From: Bacteroidales bacterium
GTDB taxonomy: Bacteria; Bacteroidota; Bacteroidia; Bacteroidales; CAIWKO01
Direction of reading: 5' to 3'
Length of the DNA: 51,464 nucleotides
NCBI GenBank assembly: GCA_023228145.1
Contig: JALOBU010000021.1
Span: forward strand, 1-51,464
Notes under the pieces: generated by a model
The model's database searches: none
Told to the model about the DNA's origin: nothing
The model's input: the letters and a program-made list of their open reading frames with translations, nothing else
In this document: positions 42,817 through 50,831 of the stretch, one piece after another
How the letters are laid out: every line of letters starts with the position of its first letter
Position numbering within the stretch: the first letter of the stretch is position 1
Made by a program: the position numbers and the translations under genes

Positions 42817-43344
42817 CTATTTCTTTTTTCTTTCCATTCTTAAACCACGTTCATCAATGAACTCATAGATGTCGATGCAGGTAACACCATTTTTTTGGGA
42901 TACGCCGGGTATTTTATTCTTTTTGAGCTTGCTTTCATTTGTAATCAAAACATAACTGTTTACTTTGCAATAGGCAATTAGGTAAGGATCGGCTTCTTCC
43001 TGACCATCGGCTAATTTACGAGCACTAAAAAAACCAGTGTTATATTCCTGATTAATAATTGGAATCGCTGCGTTGAAACATTCAGCATCGGTAGGATAAA
43101 CGAATTGCTTTTTCCACTTCTTTACAAATTTTTTTAAAAAATCCTGTTCACCCTGGTAACGTATAATTTCATCTTCAACAAAGTCAATAGTTCTGAAACG
43201 ACCTTGCTTTATCAAATCCTCAATTTCTTCCCAAATTGCAGAAAAAACAAGGCTGTTTGGCTGAAATGTTGATTCAAGTTTGATCAGCCCGCTTGTATCG
43301 ATCACGTAAGTGACATTGTCCTTGTCCTGGAAAGCTAACTTCAT
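42817..43344 (-). CDS. DUF4411/PIN-like protein, probable toxin partner
   Basis: A 175-residue protein with the acidic residues of a PIN-type nuclease: Asp in YVIDTSGLIKLE, Glu/Asp in DFVEDEIIR, and Asp in EEADPYLIAYC, then VLITNESKL. This matches DUF4411. PIN domains cut RNA with a Mg-bound acidic triad. It starts 5 bases after the HTH-ImmA gene, forming a pair often described as toxin-antitoxin-like. Toxicity is inferred from family and context. Confidence 0.82.
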   Translation of the reverse strand: MKLAFQDKDNVTYVIDTSGLIKLESTFQPNSLVFSAIWEEIEDLIKQGRFRTIDFVEDEIIRYQGEQDFLKKFVKKWKKQFVYPTDAECFNAAIPIINQEYNTGFFSARKLADGQEEADPYLIAYCKVNSYVLITNESKLKKNKIPGVSQKNGVTCIDIYEFIDERGLRMERKKK

Positions 43345-43348
43345 TTTA

Positions 43349-44500
43349 TCAAGCGTTCAGCAATTGACGGGCACGAGGGATGTATGATAGTCTTAAACCT
43401 AAGAAATCCGACAAGTCCTTTAAATCAATTTTATTTTGATCGTAAGCCTTAAAAGCAAGGCTAAAATATGTACGGCCTCTCTCATTAAGAGTCTCTTTAG
43501 GCAGATTTCTGCCTTCATGCGTCTTGCTGATACCAAAAGAAGGTTTGTTCCAGGCCTGATGCTTTTCTTTGTAATAGTTTGCGGTTGTGAGGTTATTGTC
43601 AAGGATACATCTGAGCATAGAAAGTAATCCTACATGAAATTTAGCAGCTAATTCAGATAAATCTTTTCTTGTCCAAAATTTCTGATTATTTGCAATATAC
43701 CTTCTAACAATTTCTGAATTAAGCAACTCTGCAGTAGGAACCAAAATTTCTGCGGCAAAAGCATTGCACCATTTTTCGACCTGCTGCTCATTGATATTAA
43801 AATCAATGTTGCAAATACCACCTTCATTAAGGATAACATGGCCAAGCTCATGGAATAGAGTAAATATTTTTGCTGTATGTGGTTCACCACCACGCTTTAT
43901 TGCAATAATCGGTATTGATTCATCAATAAGCGAAAATCCTCTAAGACCATCCTGTGGCATACTCAATTGAAAAACAGCAATTCCAAGAGATTCGATCTTT
44001 TCAATGTAAGCACCTAATGCCAAATTTGCATTATCAACCTGTCTGATTTCATCAAGACCCCATTGTTGACGAAGTGCCCTTGCCAATTCAGCCGGAGAAT
44101 CATTCATTGTAGCATGTACACTGAATCGTTGTAAAGATAATCCTAATTCTTCACGGAGTTCCAATAATGAAATCAGCAATGCCCTTGCCTTACGAACAGC
44201 CAAAATGGTTTTATCATGAAATTTATTTAGAATTTCAGAATTTACAGTTCGGTGGTCTTTAGGCATCGGTTTTTCAGCCGGAACAGATTGAAGCAATAAT
44301 GTAGCAACCGTGCGCTTGTATGCTTTTGCCATTGCCTTTAATTCATCCATCGAAGGAGATTTTTGACCACTTTCTATCTGATCAAGCCGATTAAGAGTAA
44401 TTGCAATGCTTTTAGCGGCGTTAGGTTTGGAAATCACAAGAGATTCACGCGCCCAGCGCAGAACATCGGGATTAGTTTTGATGTGAATTGCATCAGTCAT
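43349..44500 (-). CDS. XRE-type HTH regulator with ImmA/IrrE metallopeptidase domain
   Basis: The start is set to ATG 44500; an upstream TTG at 44509 would add three residues. The N-terminal 65 residues are a helix-turn-helix (AAKSIAITLNRLDQIESGQK). The C-terminal half is an ImmA/IrrE-like Zn peptidase with FTLFHELGHVILNEGG (HExxH at about 217-221 from this start) and the third ligand region EKWCNAFAAEILVP. Such proteins repress mobile-element genes and cleave a repressor under stress, or act as antitoxin to PIN partners. A minus-strand -7-like TATTTTTG lies at 44514-44507, so the mRNA could be nearly leaderless. Confidence 0.87.
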   Translation of the reverse strand: MTDAIHIKTNPDVLRWARESLVISKPNAAKSIAITLNRLDQIESGQKSPSMDELKAMAKAYKRTVATLLLQSVPAEKPMPKDHRTVNSEILNKFHDKTILAVRKARALLISLLELREELGLSLQRFSVHATMNDSPAELARALRQQWGLDEIRQVDNANLALGAYIEKIESLGIAVFQLSMPQDGLRGFSLIDESIPIIAIKRGGEPHTAKIFTLFHELGHVILNEGGICNIDFNINEQQVEKWCNAFAAEILVPTAELLNSEIVRRYIANNQKFWTRKDLSELAAKFHVGLLSMLRCILDNNLTTANYYKEKHQAWNKPSFGISKTHEGRNLPKETLNERGRTYFSLAFKAYDQNKIDLKDLSDFLGLRLSYIPRARQLLNA

Positions 44501-44581
44501 AATTGACAAAAATATACAAATTATTAATTCAATAAAGTTTAATGACTAAATTACTAAAAAAACCGTTAAAAAGCAAGAAAA

Positions 44582-45880
44582 TCAAACACTTGATAACAAG
44601 ATATTCCGCAAATCAACCAATCCATCATAATACAGGCGAAATTTCGGATTGCCATTGTTATGACGGACAAATTCAAGATTGGAAGAAACGAAAAGTGCAG
44701 AATCGACAATCAAAGTCCACGGATTGAGCCGGATTGGATGGGTGGGCAGCTTATGGGAGGCAAAGAAAGTTTCAATTTCAGATAAGTCCCAGGGTTCAGG
44801 TTTTGGCTTATTCACTATCGGGTTAATAAAGTTTGTTTTTACATTATCACTTTTTTCACGTTTTTCACTTGGTGGAACCGAAATGATTTTTGCTTTTTCC
44901 GGCGGGTAAAATACCGGCAGCCCATACGAGACATTGATTTCATGGTAATCAAAGCGAATTAGATAATCAGCGAGATCAAGTCCACCGGCACGATCAGATA
45001 TAGCTGCTTCTTTTTCCAACAAATCAGATATTTCAAAATGAACATCATGTAATTGCAATGATATTTCAGCAGCCTTTGCCGACCATTTTTCAAAACAATT
45101 CAGGTCGGGAAATAAAAAGATTTTACGCTCATGAAGGCATTTGCACTTAGCAGCAGAAAGGTTTGTCAGACTTCCGACTGCCAACCAAATGAATTCAGGA
45201 AAATAGACAGAAGCGATCATCGCAGTCTTTTCGCTTTCGACAATAGCAACCGGACTATTTATGTCAGAGGCCAGCAAGTGTTCGCCGAAAAAACACTGCT
45301 GCAAGTTGTAATTTTTTAGTTTCAGGGCCTTATGTGCCCAAAAAATATGATTGAAGGATTCTTTAATGCGCCTGCCGGTTTCAGGATTATAAAGCATAAT
45401 TTTACCAGTTCTGATTCTGCCTTCCCCATCAATCTGCCAAAATACGGTAGCACCGGGCCAATGATTTGATGTTCCTAGGTGATATCGGTGAATAAGATTA
45501 TTCACAGTATCTTTATCAAACAAGGTTAAAAGAAAATGGACAAAATTGTTTTTATGGTATGCTGATAAACTTAGTTTATAGGTAACATAGGGGATAAATG
45601 AAATTTCTTTAGCAGAATTATTGGACGGAGATATAACAACTCTATGAGTATTCGATTTACATTTATGATTCTCAAATGTCGTGCTATCATTACTTTTATA
45701 GCCGTCTTTATATGGATTCAGGAAATAGCCACAATTTATCTCCCGGTCACAACGACCATAAATTTCAGGTAAGTACTCCCCTATTTCTGTGTTGAAATAA
45801 CGAACGAACCTCTTTTTACCACAAGCCGGGCAGTCAAATTTTTTGCTACTGTTGTCTAGTTTATAAACAAATTCATCCAT
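44582..45880 (-). CDS. DUF6371/Toprim-like DNA primase-related protein
   Basis: The start is placed at ATG 45880, where the zinc-ribbon region begins (MDEFVYKLDNSSKKFDCPAC); a TTG at 45937 would add residues with no family match. Cysteines in FDCPACGKK and GRCDREINCGYF form the ribbon. A Toprim-like core follows: VAIVESEKTAMIASVYFPEF and KIFLFPDLNCFEKW. The C-terminal ~130 residues are variable. With the primase-helicase upstream it should provide priming for element replication. The family recurs in Bacteroidota elements. Confidence 0.8.
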   Translation of the reverse strand: MDEFVYKLDNSSKKFDCPACGKKRFVRYFNTEIGEYLPEIYGRCDREINCGYFLNPYKDGYKSNDSTTFENHKCKSNTHRVVISPSNNSAKEISFIPYVTYKLSLSAYHKNNFVHFLLTLFDKDTVNNLIHRYHLGTSNHWPGATVFWQIDGEGRIRTGKIMLYNPETGRRIKESFNHIFWAHKALKLKNYNLQQCFFGEHLLASDINSPVAIVESEKTAMIASVYFPEFIWLAVGSLTNLSAAKCKCLHERKIFLFPDLNCFEKWSAKAAEISLQLHDVHFEISDLLEKEAAISDRAGGLDLADYLIRFDYHEINVSYGLPVFYPPEKAKIISVPPSEKREKSDNVKTNFINPIVNKPKPEPWDLSEIETFFASHKLPTHPIRLNPWTLIVDSALFVSSNLEFVRHNNGNPKFRLYYDGLVDLRNILLSSV

Positions 45881-45923
45881 AGGTGAAAAAAGTGAAAAAG
45901 GTGAAGAGTGTACAAAAACATTT

Positions 45924-47447
45924 TTAAAAATTATCAAGCTGCCTTGTTACAAATACTACGTTTCCAATATTTTTCTTTTCTACAATATACCCAGAACAGG
46001 TAAGACGTAGAGAAAACTTGTGTTTGCTTACGGGTTTTAAACCATCATCAAAACAAAATGACCGATATGAACTGTAAAGGTCTCTCAGTGGTGTATAATC
46101 ATCAGGATTGTTAATGTAATTGTAGTCTTCAATAAACATCAAAACACTATCGGATTGTTTCCGATATTGTTCTAACTGCTGCTTTACAGCTTCACATTCA
46201 GTAAAATTCTTCTGTTCTAAAAGACGATTTAACCCATCAAGCACCCAATTAAAAACACCGGATAATTCATGAGCAATAATTTTGGATGCAAGTTGCTTAT
46301 CCTGTTCTTCCTCAGGTATGGTGATATCAAAAGGAATTATGAGAAACCTACGGAAAAATGCCAGCGTATGTTCGACATCCCAAGGTAACTCATTACAGTT
46401 AAAAATCAGTTTACCATAATTATCAATCAAGAACGGAGCACCATACGGCAGGCGGGCTTCAACTTTTTCACCGGAAACCAATTGTTTGAATATTGATGTT
46501 TCGAGGTTGACACCAATTTCACTTGCATAGTTCACCAGTTTGTTTGCCAACATGGCCCGGTAGTAGCCATCGTCATTGGTAAGGCTTTTCAATGAATAGG
46601 TAGAAACATTTTCGGAACCTAGCAACGCATTTACAATTTCAAAAAATACAGATTTACCATTTGCCCCTGAACCATAAAGAAGCAGCGCTTTCTCAAGTTT
46701 TAATGTGCCGTGTTTCATGAATACGTACCCAAGATATTCAGCAAGAATCTTCTGCCTATTGATATCAGGTAATACCCTATTGAGATATGCTTCAAATTTC
46801 GGTGCTATTGCTTTCGGGTCATAATTGAAGGGCAACTGATACGTAATAAAATCTTTACAATTAAAAGGCTTGAGATTATTACCATCAGGTGTGATTTCGA
46901 ATGTGCCATTTTCAAGGTTAATCCGTACCGCATTCTCAGGTGTTACTGGTTTTGGAAGATTTGCAGTGGCTAAGAATTGTTTGTACAACTGATCACGAAA
47001 ATTATAAAATCTGGCTTTGAATTTATCAACCCCCATCTTTTCAGCTGCATTACCCAAAAATGATTTGAGATCATCAGAGGAAAGTAAACTCCAAAATGCA
47101 CCGTTATACACATAAATGAAATCATTGTTTTGACAAAGGTCCCATTTATTTTGCCTGGCAATTTTTATAATATTTTCAACTGTGATTATCTGGTAATGAT
47201 TGTTTTTGGGATGCTCCTTGTCACTTAGTTCAGCAAGGGTGCGATAATCAATTGGCTTGATTTTTTCGGTCAACTGAAATAAAACTGTGTTGTGTGGTAT
47301 CGGTTCAGTTTGCTTTAGCAATTCCTTCATATGGCCAAGAATTTTATCTTTGGTTATGCCCGACTGATCTGCATCCGGATTAACAGATAAATTATCTGCG
47401 TCACTTTTTTCAGTGGTTTTTTTTATGGCAACTTTATCTTTAGCCAT
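45924..47447 (-). CDS. P4/D5-type primase-helicase (phage/plasmid replication protein)
   Basis: A 507-residue protein. The N-terminal part corresponds to D5_N-like helices (NDFIYVYNGAFWSLLS). The SF3-type ATPase follows: Walker A LLYGSGANGKSVFFEIVNAL (near residue 258), Walker B-like KLIFNCNELP, and an arginine-finger region FFRRFLIIPFD. The C-terminal winged-helix-like part includes FIEDYNYINNPDDYTPLRDL. It likely unwinds the element origin after excision, suggesting replication of a circular form. It lies 3 bases after the HTH gene and ahead of the Toprim-like gene. Confidence 0.88.
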   Translation of the reverse strand: MAKDKVAIKKTTEKSDADNLSVNPDADQSGITKDKILGHMKELLKQTEPIPHNTVLFQLTEKIKPIDYRTLAELSDKEHPKNNHYQIITVENIIKIARQNKWDLCQNNDFIYVYNGAFWSLLSSDDLKSFLGNAAEKMGVDKFKARFYNFRDQLYKQFLATANLPKPVTPENAVRINLENGTFEITPDGNNLKPFNCKDFITYQLPFNYDPKAIAPKFEAYLNRVLPDINRQKILAEYLGYVFMKHGTLKLEKALLLYGSGANGKSVFFEIVNALLGSENVSTYSLKSLTNDDGYYRAMLANKLVNYASEIGVNLETSIFKQLVSGEKVEARLPYGAPFLIDNYGKLIFNCNELPWDVEHTLAFFRRFLIIPFDITIPEEEQDKQLASKIIAHELSGVFNWVLDGLNRLLEQKNFTECEAVKQQLEQYRKQSDSVLMFIEDYNYINNPDDYTPLRDLYSSYRSFCFDDGLKPVSKHKFSLRLTCSGYIVEKKNIGNVVFVTRQLDNF

Positions 47448-47450
47448 GAT

Positions 47451-47786
47451 TTATCTTTTTTTATTGTCGGATGCAAGGTTGTAAGCGCGTGAACCAATCT
47501 TCACCATGGAGCCGGACTGACGGCGGTCTTGTTGCATATATTCCGTTAATTTTTCACGTGAAAAAAGCAGACGTTTACCGGATTTCCAGCAAGGAATCTC
47601 CCCGCGTGACACCTTAGAATATAATGTTGGAATAGCTAAGCCAAGGAGGTCGGCAGCCTGACGAATGGTAAGGGGTTTGTCTGGATCGGGGGCTTCCTGA
47701 GATTTGTTGTCGTTTTGTTTGAGGTCAAGTAATAGATTTTCGATGTTCGATAATCTTGCCTCAATAATTTCAAATGGGTTGTTCAT
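47451..47786 (-). CDS. Excisionase-family HTH protein
   Basis: A 111-residue protein. An N-terminal coiled-coil-like helix (IIEARLSNIENLLLDLKQND) precedes a MerR/Xis-like winged helix: LTIRQAADLLGLAIPTLYSK and GEIPCWKSGKRLLFSREKL. These proteins bind element ends or control regions to direct integrase, or regulate replication genes. It lies directly upstream of the primase-helicase gene, and a perfect 22-base palindrome sits 44 bases before its start. Confidence 0.88.
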   Translation of the reverse strand: MNNPFEIIEARLSNIENLLLDLKQNDNKSQEAPDPDKPLTIRQAADLLGLAIPTLYSKVSRGEIPCWKSGKRLLFSREKLTEYMQQDRRQSGSMVKIGSRAYNLASDNKKR

Positions 47787-47829
47787 TGTGACTGATTTTT
47801 GTCACAAAGTTGCGGGGCACAAAAAATCG

Positions 47830-47851
47830 GTAACCGGTTATAACCGGTTAC
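47830..47851. promoter_or_regulatory. 22-bp perfect palindrome (two AACCGGTT sites)
   Basis: Two directly adjacent copies of the self-complementary TAACCGGTTA (47831-47840 and 47841-47850), flanked by G and C, make a perfect 22-base palindrome. It occupies the 73-base gap between the 487-residue protein gene and the HTH gene. It is probably the operator for that operon, or an iteron-like origin or excisionase site. Confidence 0.65.
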
Positions 47852-47859
47852 AATTTTTA

Positions 47860-49323
47860 TTAATCTTCTTTCGCGACAGCCGCTTTTAAGGTATTAAGTT
47901 CCTCCGAAGCCCTCTGTTTTTCTGGGGAATCATGAGGAAGAAGATCTATCACTGACTCAATTAAAGAAATTTTATTTAAACTCTTTTTATGTGTGGGTTC
48001 TTTTGCAATTCTGTTTTGGCGACTTAAATAAAATGAATAATGTTGAAACAATTTTTCACCAGAATTTAAGCCATATTCTTTTGCTATTTCATTACCATTT
48101 TCCCGTGTCACACGCCTTCCCTTATAAAAACATAACAAAGCGATCTGACGCAACGTGAGTTTATCTATATCGGGTTCACTATTATGATCAGATTCAGAAT
48201 TTCCAGGTTTAGCAGTATAATTAACAAGGTCAATAGAATCAATAAATTCAAATATTTCCTTACAGAAATTAACCAAAGAGAAATTATTTTGTGAGTAACC
48301 TATTTCAAAAGACTTTACTACTCGGACAATATTTTGACTTTTCGCATAACTACCAATGAAAATTGTGTTTAAATTCAAAGAGGAGGATATTAAAACCGTT
48401 GCGGTATTCATAATAAATCCATCATCATTTTCCTCATCCTTTTTGTCTTCTTTCGGTGCAAAAAAATGAGCATAGAATTTTTTAAACATTTCCGTATCAG
48501 GCCCAAGATGGGTATAATAATAAGTAAGAATAATCGCAGCAATTTTTTTAATTTTAATAAGCTGATTAATCAATAATGATGGTCTAAGGGCAGTTTCAAA
48601 CCTTTTTGTAATATCAGCTTTAAAGTCATGTAGGTTGAATAATTCAATTTGTGAATAGATGTATATAAAAGAAAAATAGCAACCATCAATTCCCTTGTTA
48701 CCTTTTCCATCCATAATTGGAAAATCAGTAAAAGTGTCAGGATGATATTTTGATAATTGAGCCCGAAAAATCTTATCTATTATCAGTAATTCCATTAAGA
48801 CTTTGTCGGTAATTGAAAATTTCTGATTATATACCTTATGCGTCGTAATATCATAATTGGACTCAGTATTCGGGTCAATTAATGTTTGTTTATATTCCGA
48901 TTGATCTGTGAAATCTGAATCATTGTCTAATTTGAGATTTTTCTCACTATAAAGGTGCATGAGGTATTCCTGAAAAGCGTATGCATAAACATGGCTGTGC
49001 CGCTCAGTTATATCGGTTTTAACATCTTTTGGCGGGAAGTATTCATACTCATATAAAATGGATTTTTGGTGTAATACATGATAAACCTTAAGTTTTGAAG
49101 CTTCCTGAGATGTCATGTCAAATCTTTTGATCCAGCTATGATAAAATTTCTCATCCCCAATGTCTTCACCATATAATAATTTTTTCACACACTTTATCTC
49201 ATTTACATAATCTGTGAGAGTCGGATCAGGGTGTTGTTCATTAAAAAGGCGTTTCAGTTCCCTGAAGTAAAGGACAACTTCATTTGATTCCGGATTTAAT
49301 TTAACAGATTTGCGAGGACTCAT
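47860..49323 (-). CDS. Element protein of unknown function (487 residues)
   Basis: I cannot assign a family with confidence. The N-terminal ~150 residues look helical (NEVVLYFRELKRLFNEQHPD); the centre has predicted helices and a Lys/Glu/Asp-rich linker (FFAPKEDKKDEENDDGF). The C-terminal module, LTLRQIALLCFYKGRRVTRE followed by YGLNSGEKLFQHYSFYLSRQ, resembles a winged-helix-like segment shared by proteins next to integrases in Bacteroidota elements, as I recall. No signal peptide, membrane helix or catalytic motif is visible. It lies between the integrase and the palindrome/HTH operon, so regulation or excision control is plausible. Confidence 0.7.
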   Translation of the reverse strand: MSPRKSVKLNPESNEVVLYFRELKRLFNEQHPDPTLTDYVNEIKCVKKLLYGEDIGDEKFYHSWIKRFDMTSQEASKLKVYHVLHQKSILYEYEYFPPKDVKTDITERHSHVYAYAFQEYLMHLYSEKNLKLDNDSDFTDQSEYKQTLIDPNTESNYDITTHKVYNQKFSITDKVLMELLIIDKIFRAQLSKYHPDTFTDFPIMDGKGNKGIDGCYFSFIYIYSQIELFNLHDFKADITKRFETALRPSLLINQLIKIKKIAAIILTYYYTHLGPDTEMFKKFYAHFFAPKEDKKDEENDDGFIMNTATVLISSSLNLNTIFIGSYAKSQNIVRVVKSFEIGYSQNNFSLVNFCKEIFEFIDSIDLVNYTAKPGNSESDHNSEPDIDKLTLRQIALLCFYKGRRVTRENGNEIAKEYGLNSGEKLFQHYSFYLSRQNRIAKEPTHKKSLNKISLIESVIDLLPHDSPEKQRASEELNTLKAAVAKED

Positions 49324-49352
49324 TTTTGTTCAAATTGGAACATGCAATAATA

Positions 49353-50600
49353 TTAAAAATTTGCCAGTTTCTTGGCCCACTTCTTTTTTTCTGCTATTTC
49401 GAAATCAGCAAGATAGTTTTCTGTTGTAGCCAGATTACTGTGCCCCAAGCTTTCGCTTATAAACTCCATAGAAGCCCCTGAACGTTTTAAAACAGTGGCA
49501 AAGCTGTGGCGTGCCGTATAGCTTGTAATCCTGTTGGGCAGCTTTAATTCTTCAGCAATTTCGTTAATGTACTTGTTTATCATCTTTGTAGTTTGCTGCA
49601 CCCTGGCATATTGCTGTTCAGGAGTCAGGCCGGGTTCCAAAATAGGAAAAATATAATTGTCAGGTTTTTCAGATTTATTGCCCCAACGATCAATAATATT
49701 ACGAATCAGGGGCGTAATAATTATGGTGATTGGCCGAGGATCCTTTTTTTTCTCCCTCGCAGTTTTGGATCGAATAAAAGTTATTACATCCCCTTTTATC
49801 TTACCATAGGTTAAGAAAGCCATATCCTTTACATTCATACCATTGCATAAATAGCTGAACAGCCAAAGATCACGATATTTCTGTTCATTTCGGCCTTCTT
49901 TCGCCGGATAATTGGCAATCAAACCGACCTCTTTTTGTGTCAATGCTTTTTTAATATTCCTTCCACCAGGTATCACATATTTCCCTTCACCAAAAGGATA
50001 GTATTCTGCACTGATTTTACCATTTTTTACTGCTTTGTTAAAAAGCGCCCTTACATTGCGCAAATATATCCCTATGGTAGTTGAGCTTTTGTCATTTGCT
50101 AACATCCACTTTTCATATTTATTAAGAAACTGAATATCGACATAAGAATAAGGCAAAATTTTTTTTACGTGGAAATCTTCCAGAGAATTTTTAGTGCACT
50201 CATAAGCAACAGCAGTTGAAATACGACCTTCTTCTCTCAATGCTTTAGCAGCAGTATCAAGCCCGGAAAACAAATCTTCGTCATCTTCCAAATCGGTAAA
50301 GTATTTTTTTTCAAATGCAGGAAATGAGAATGCCGGAACTATTTTTTTTATTACATCACGTGCATGTTGTTCCTCAGAACTGAAGTAAAGGGCAATTTTT
50401 TTAAACGGATCACGTGGCCTCTCCCCCATAATTTTTGCAAAATCGCTTTCGGATAATGCAAAAGTTTTCCCGACCTCATCTTTTAAAGTATAATATCTCC
50501 GATCTCTTTTATAAGTGACCCTGAGTTTTACAGGATAAAGATTATCTTTACGGGGCTTTCTTGTTTCAAGAATTATGGCAGTAGTTACTTCGTTTTGCAT
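49353..50600 (-). CDS. int: Tyrosine-type site-specific integrase (Bacteroidota GMN type)
   Basis: The start is set at ATG 50600 (MQNEVTTAIILETRKPRKDN); the frame runs upstream to a TTG at 50648, but those codons read through the 22-bp direct repeat. The N-terminal arm-binding and SAM-like core domains (KYEKWMLANDKSSTTIGIYL) precede the catalytic domain. H-x-x-R is TARHSFATVL and the nucleophile region is LGHSNLATTENYLADFE. At the usual place of the first catalytic Arg it reads LCNGMNVKDMAFL, so that Arg is absent, as in IntDOT-like enzymes. It lies 155 bases from attR and should catalyse integration into tRNA-Arg. Confidence 0.92.
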   Translation of the reverse strand: MQNEVTTAIILETRKPRKDNLYPVKLRVTYKRDRRYYTLKDEVGKTFALSESDFAKIMGERPRDPFKKIALYFSSEEQHARDVIKKIVPAFSFPAFEKKYFTDLEDDEDLFSGLDTAAKALREEGRISTAVAYECTKNSLEDFHVKKILPYSYVDIQFLNKYEKWMLANDKSSTTIGIYLRNVRALFNKAVKNGKISAEYYPFGEGKYVIPGGRNIKKALTQKEVGLIANYPAKEGRNEQKYRDLWLFSYLCNGMNVKDMAFLTYGKIKGDVITFIRSKTAREKKKDPRPITIIITPLIRNIIDRWGNKSEKPDNYIFPILEPGLTPEQQYARVQQTTKMINKYINEIAEELKLPNRITSYTARHSFATVLKRSGASMEFISESLGHSNLATTENYLADFEIAEKKKWAKKLANF

Positions 50601-50618
50601 AAAGAAATGTTTTATATG

Positions 50619-50640
50619 GTACACACAAAAGTACACACAA
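50619..50640 (+). repeat. 22-bp end-proximal direct repeat, right copy
   Basis: Identical to 16546-16567 and in the same orientation, located between the integrase start and attR. It contains two GTACACACAA units. It is the likely arm-type site of the integrase or excisionase and may also lie in the integrase promoter. Confidence 0.7.
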
Positions 50641-50755
50641 AATAACAAATAATCGCAAAAATAAGCAAAAAGATATTAACATAAAAACGCTGAAAACCCT
50701 ATATTTCACAAGGTTTCATAACAAATTCACAAAAAATCGCTGAAGGGTATTTTTA

Positions 50756-50801
50756 TGACTACGGATCAGAAGGTTGCAGGTTTGAATCCCGCCGGGGTCA
50801 C
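50756..50801 (+). repeat. attR: displaced 3' half of tRNA-Arg
   Basis: It matches 16450-16495 at 43 of 46 bases, with the first 20 identical. It lacks the D-arm and the 5' acceptor strand, so it is not a tRNA gene. Its T-stem, GCAGG/CCCGC, has one A-C mismatch, whereas the copy supplied by the element is fully paired. The same T-arm/acceptor sequence recurs at 51109 and 51446. Confidence 0.88.
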
Positions 50802-50806
50802 TACAA

Positions 50807-50828
50807 AGAGGGAAATGCCCTCTTTTTT
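50807..50828 (+). terminator. Original terminator of tRNA-Arg, copy 1
   Basis: AGAGGG/CCCTCT with a 5-base loop followed by six T. The GIY-YIG ATG begins three bases later, so the nuclease gene has no room for a separate promoter. Confidence 0.82.
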
Positions 50829-50831
50829 ATT

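Larger units (their letters stand above)
16450..50755. mobile_element. 34.3-kb integrative element in tRNA-Arg carrying metal resistance, restriction-modification and TA-like genes
   Basis: The boundaries are the 46-bp direct repeat at tRNA-Arg and the displaced copy at 50756-50801. The tyrosine integrase lies at the right end next to attR, and a 22-bp direct repeat occurs just inside both ends (16546-16567 and 50619-50640). Cargo includes a primase-helicase module, defence-type genes, two heavy-metal efflux systems, a J-domain protein and DUF6266 proteins. No relaxase, coupling protein or type IV secretion gene is visible, nor any capsid or terminase gene. It is therefore an autonomous integrating and possibly replicating island, or a satellite of another element. 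Confidence 0.85.

Noticed and set aside
50601..50648. N-terminal extension of the integrase from TTG 50648
   Set aside because: The extra codons translate the 22-bp direct repeat (CVYFCVY) and have no match to integrase arms; ATG 50600 is a better start.
16450..50755. Prophage
   Set aside because: There is an integrase and a phage-type primase but no recognisable terminase, portal, capsid, tail or lysis gene.
50756..50801. Second tRNA-Arg gene
   Set aside because: It has only the 3' half from the anticodon arm onward; the D-arm and 5' acceptor strand are absent upstream.
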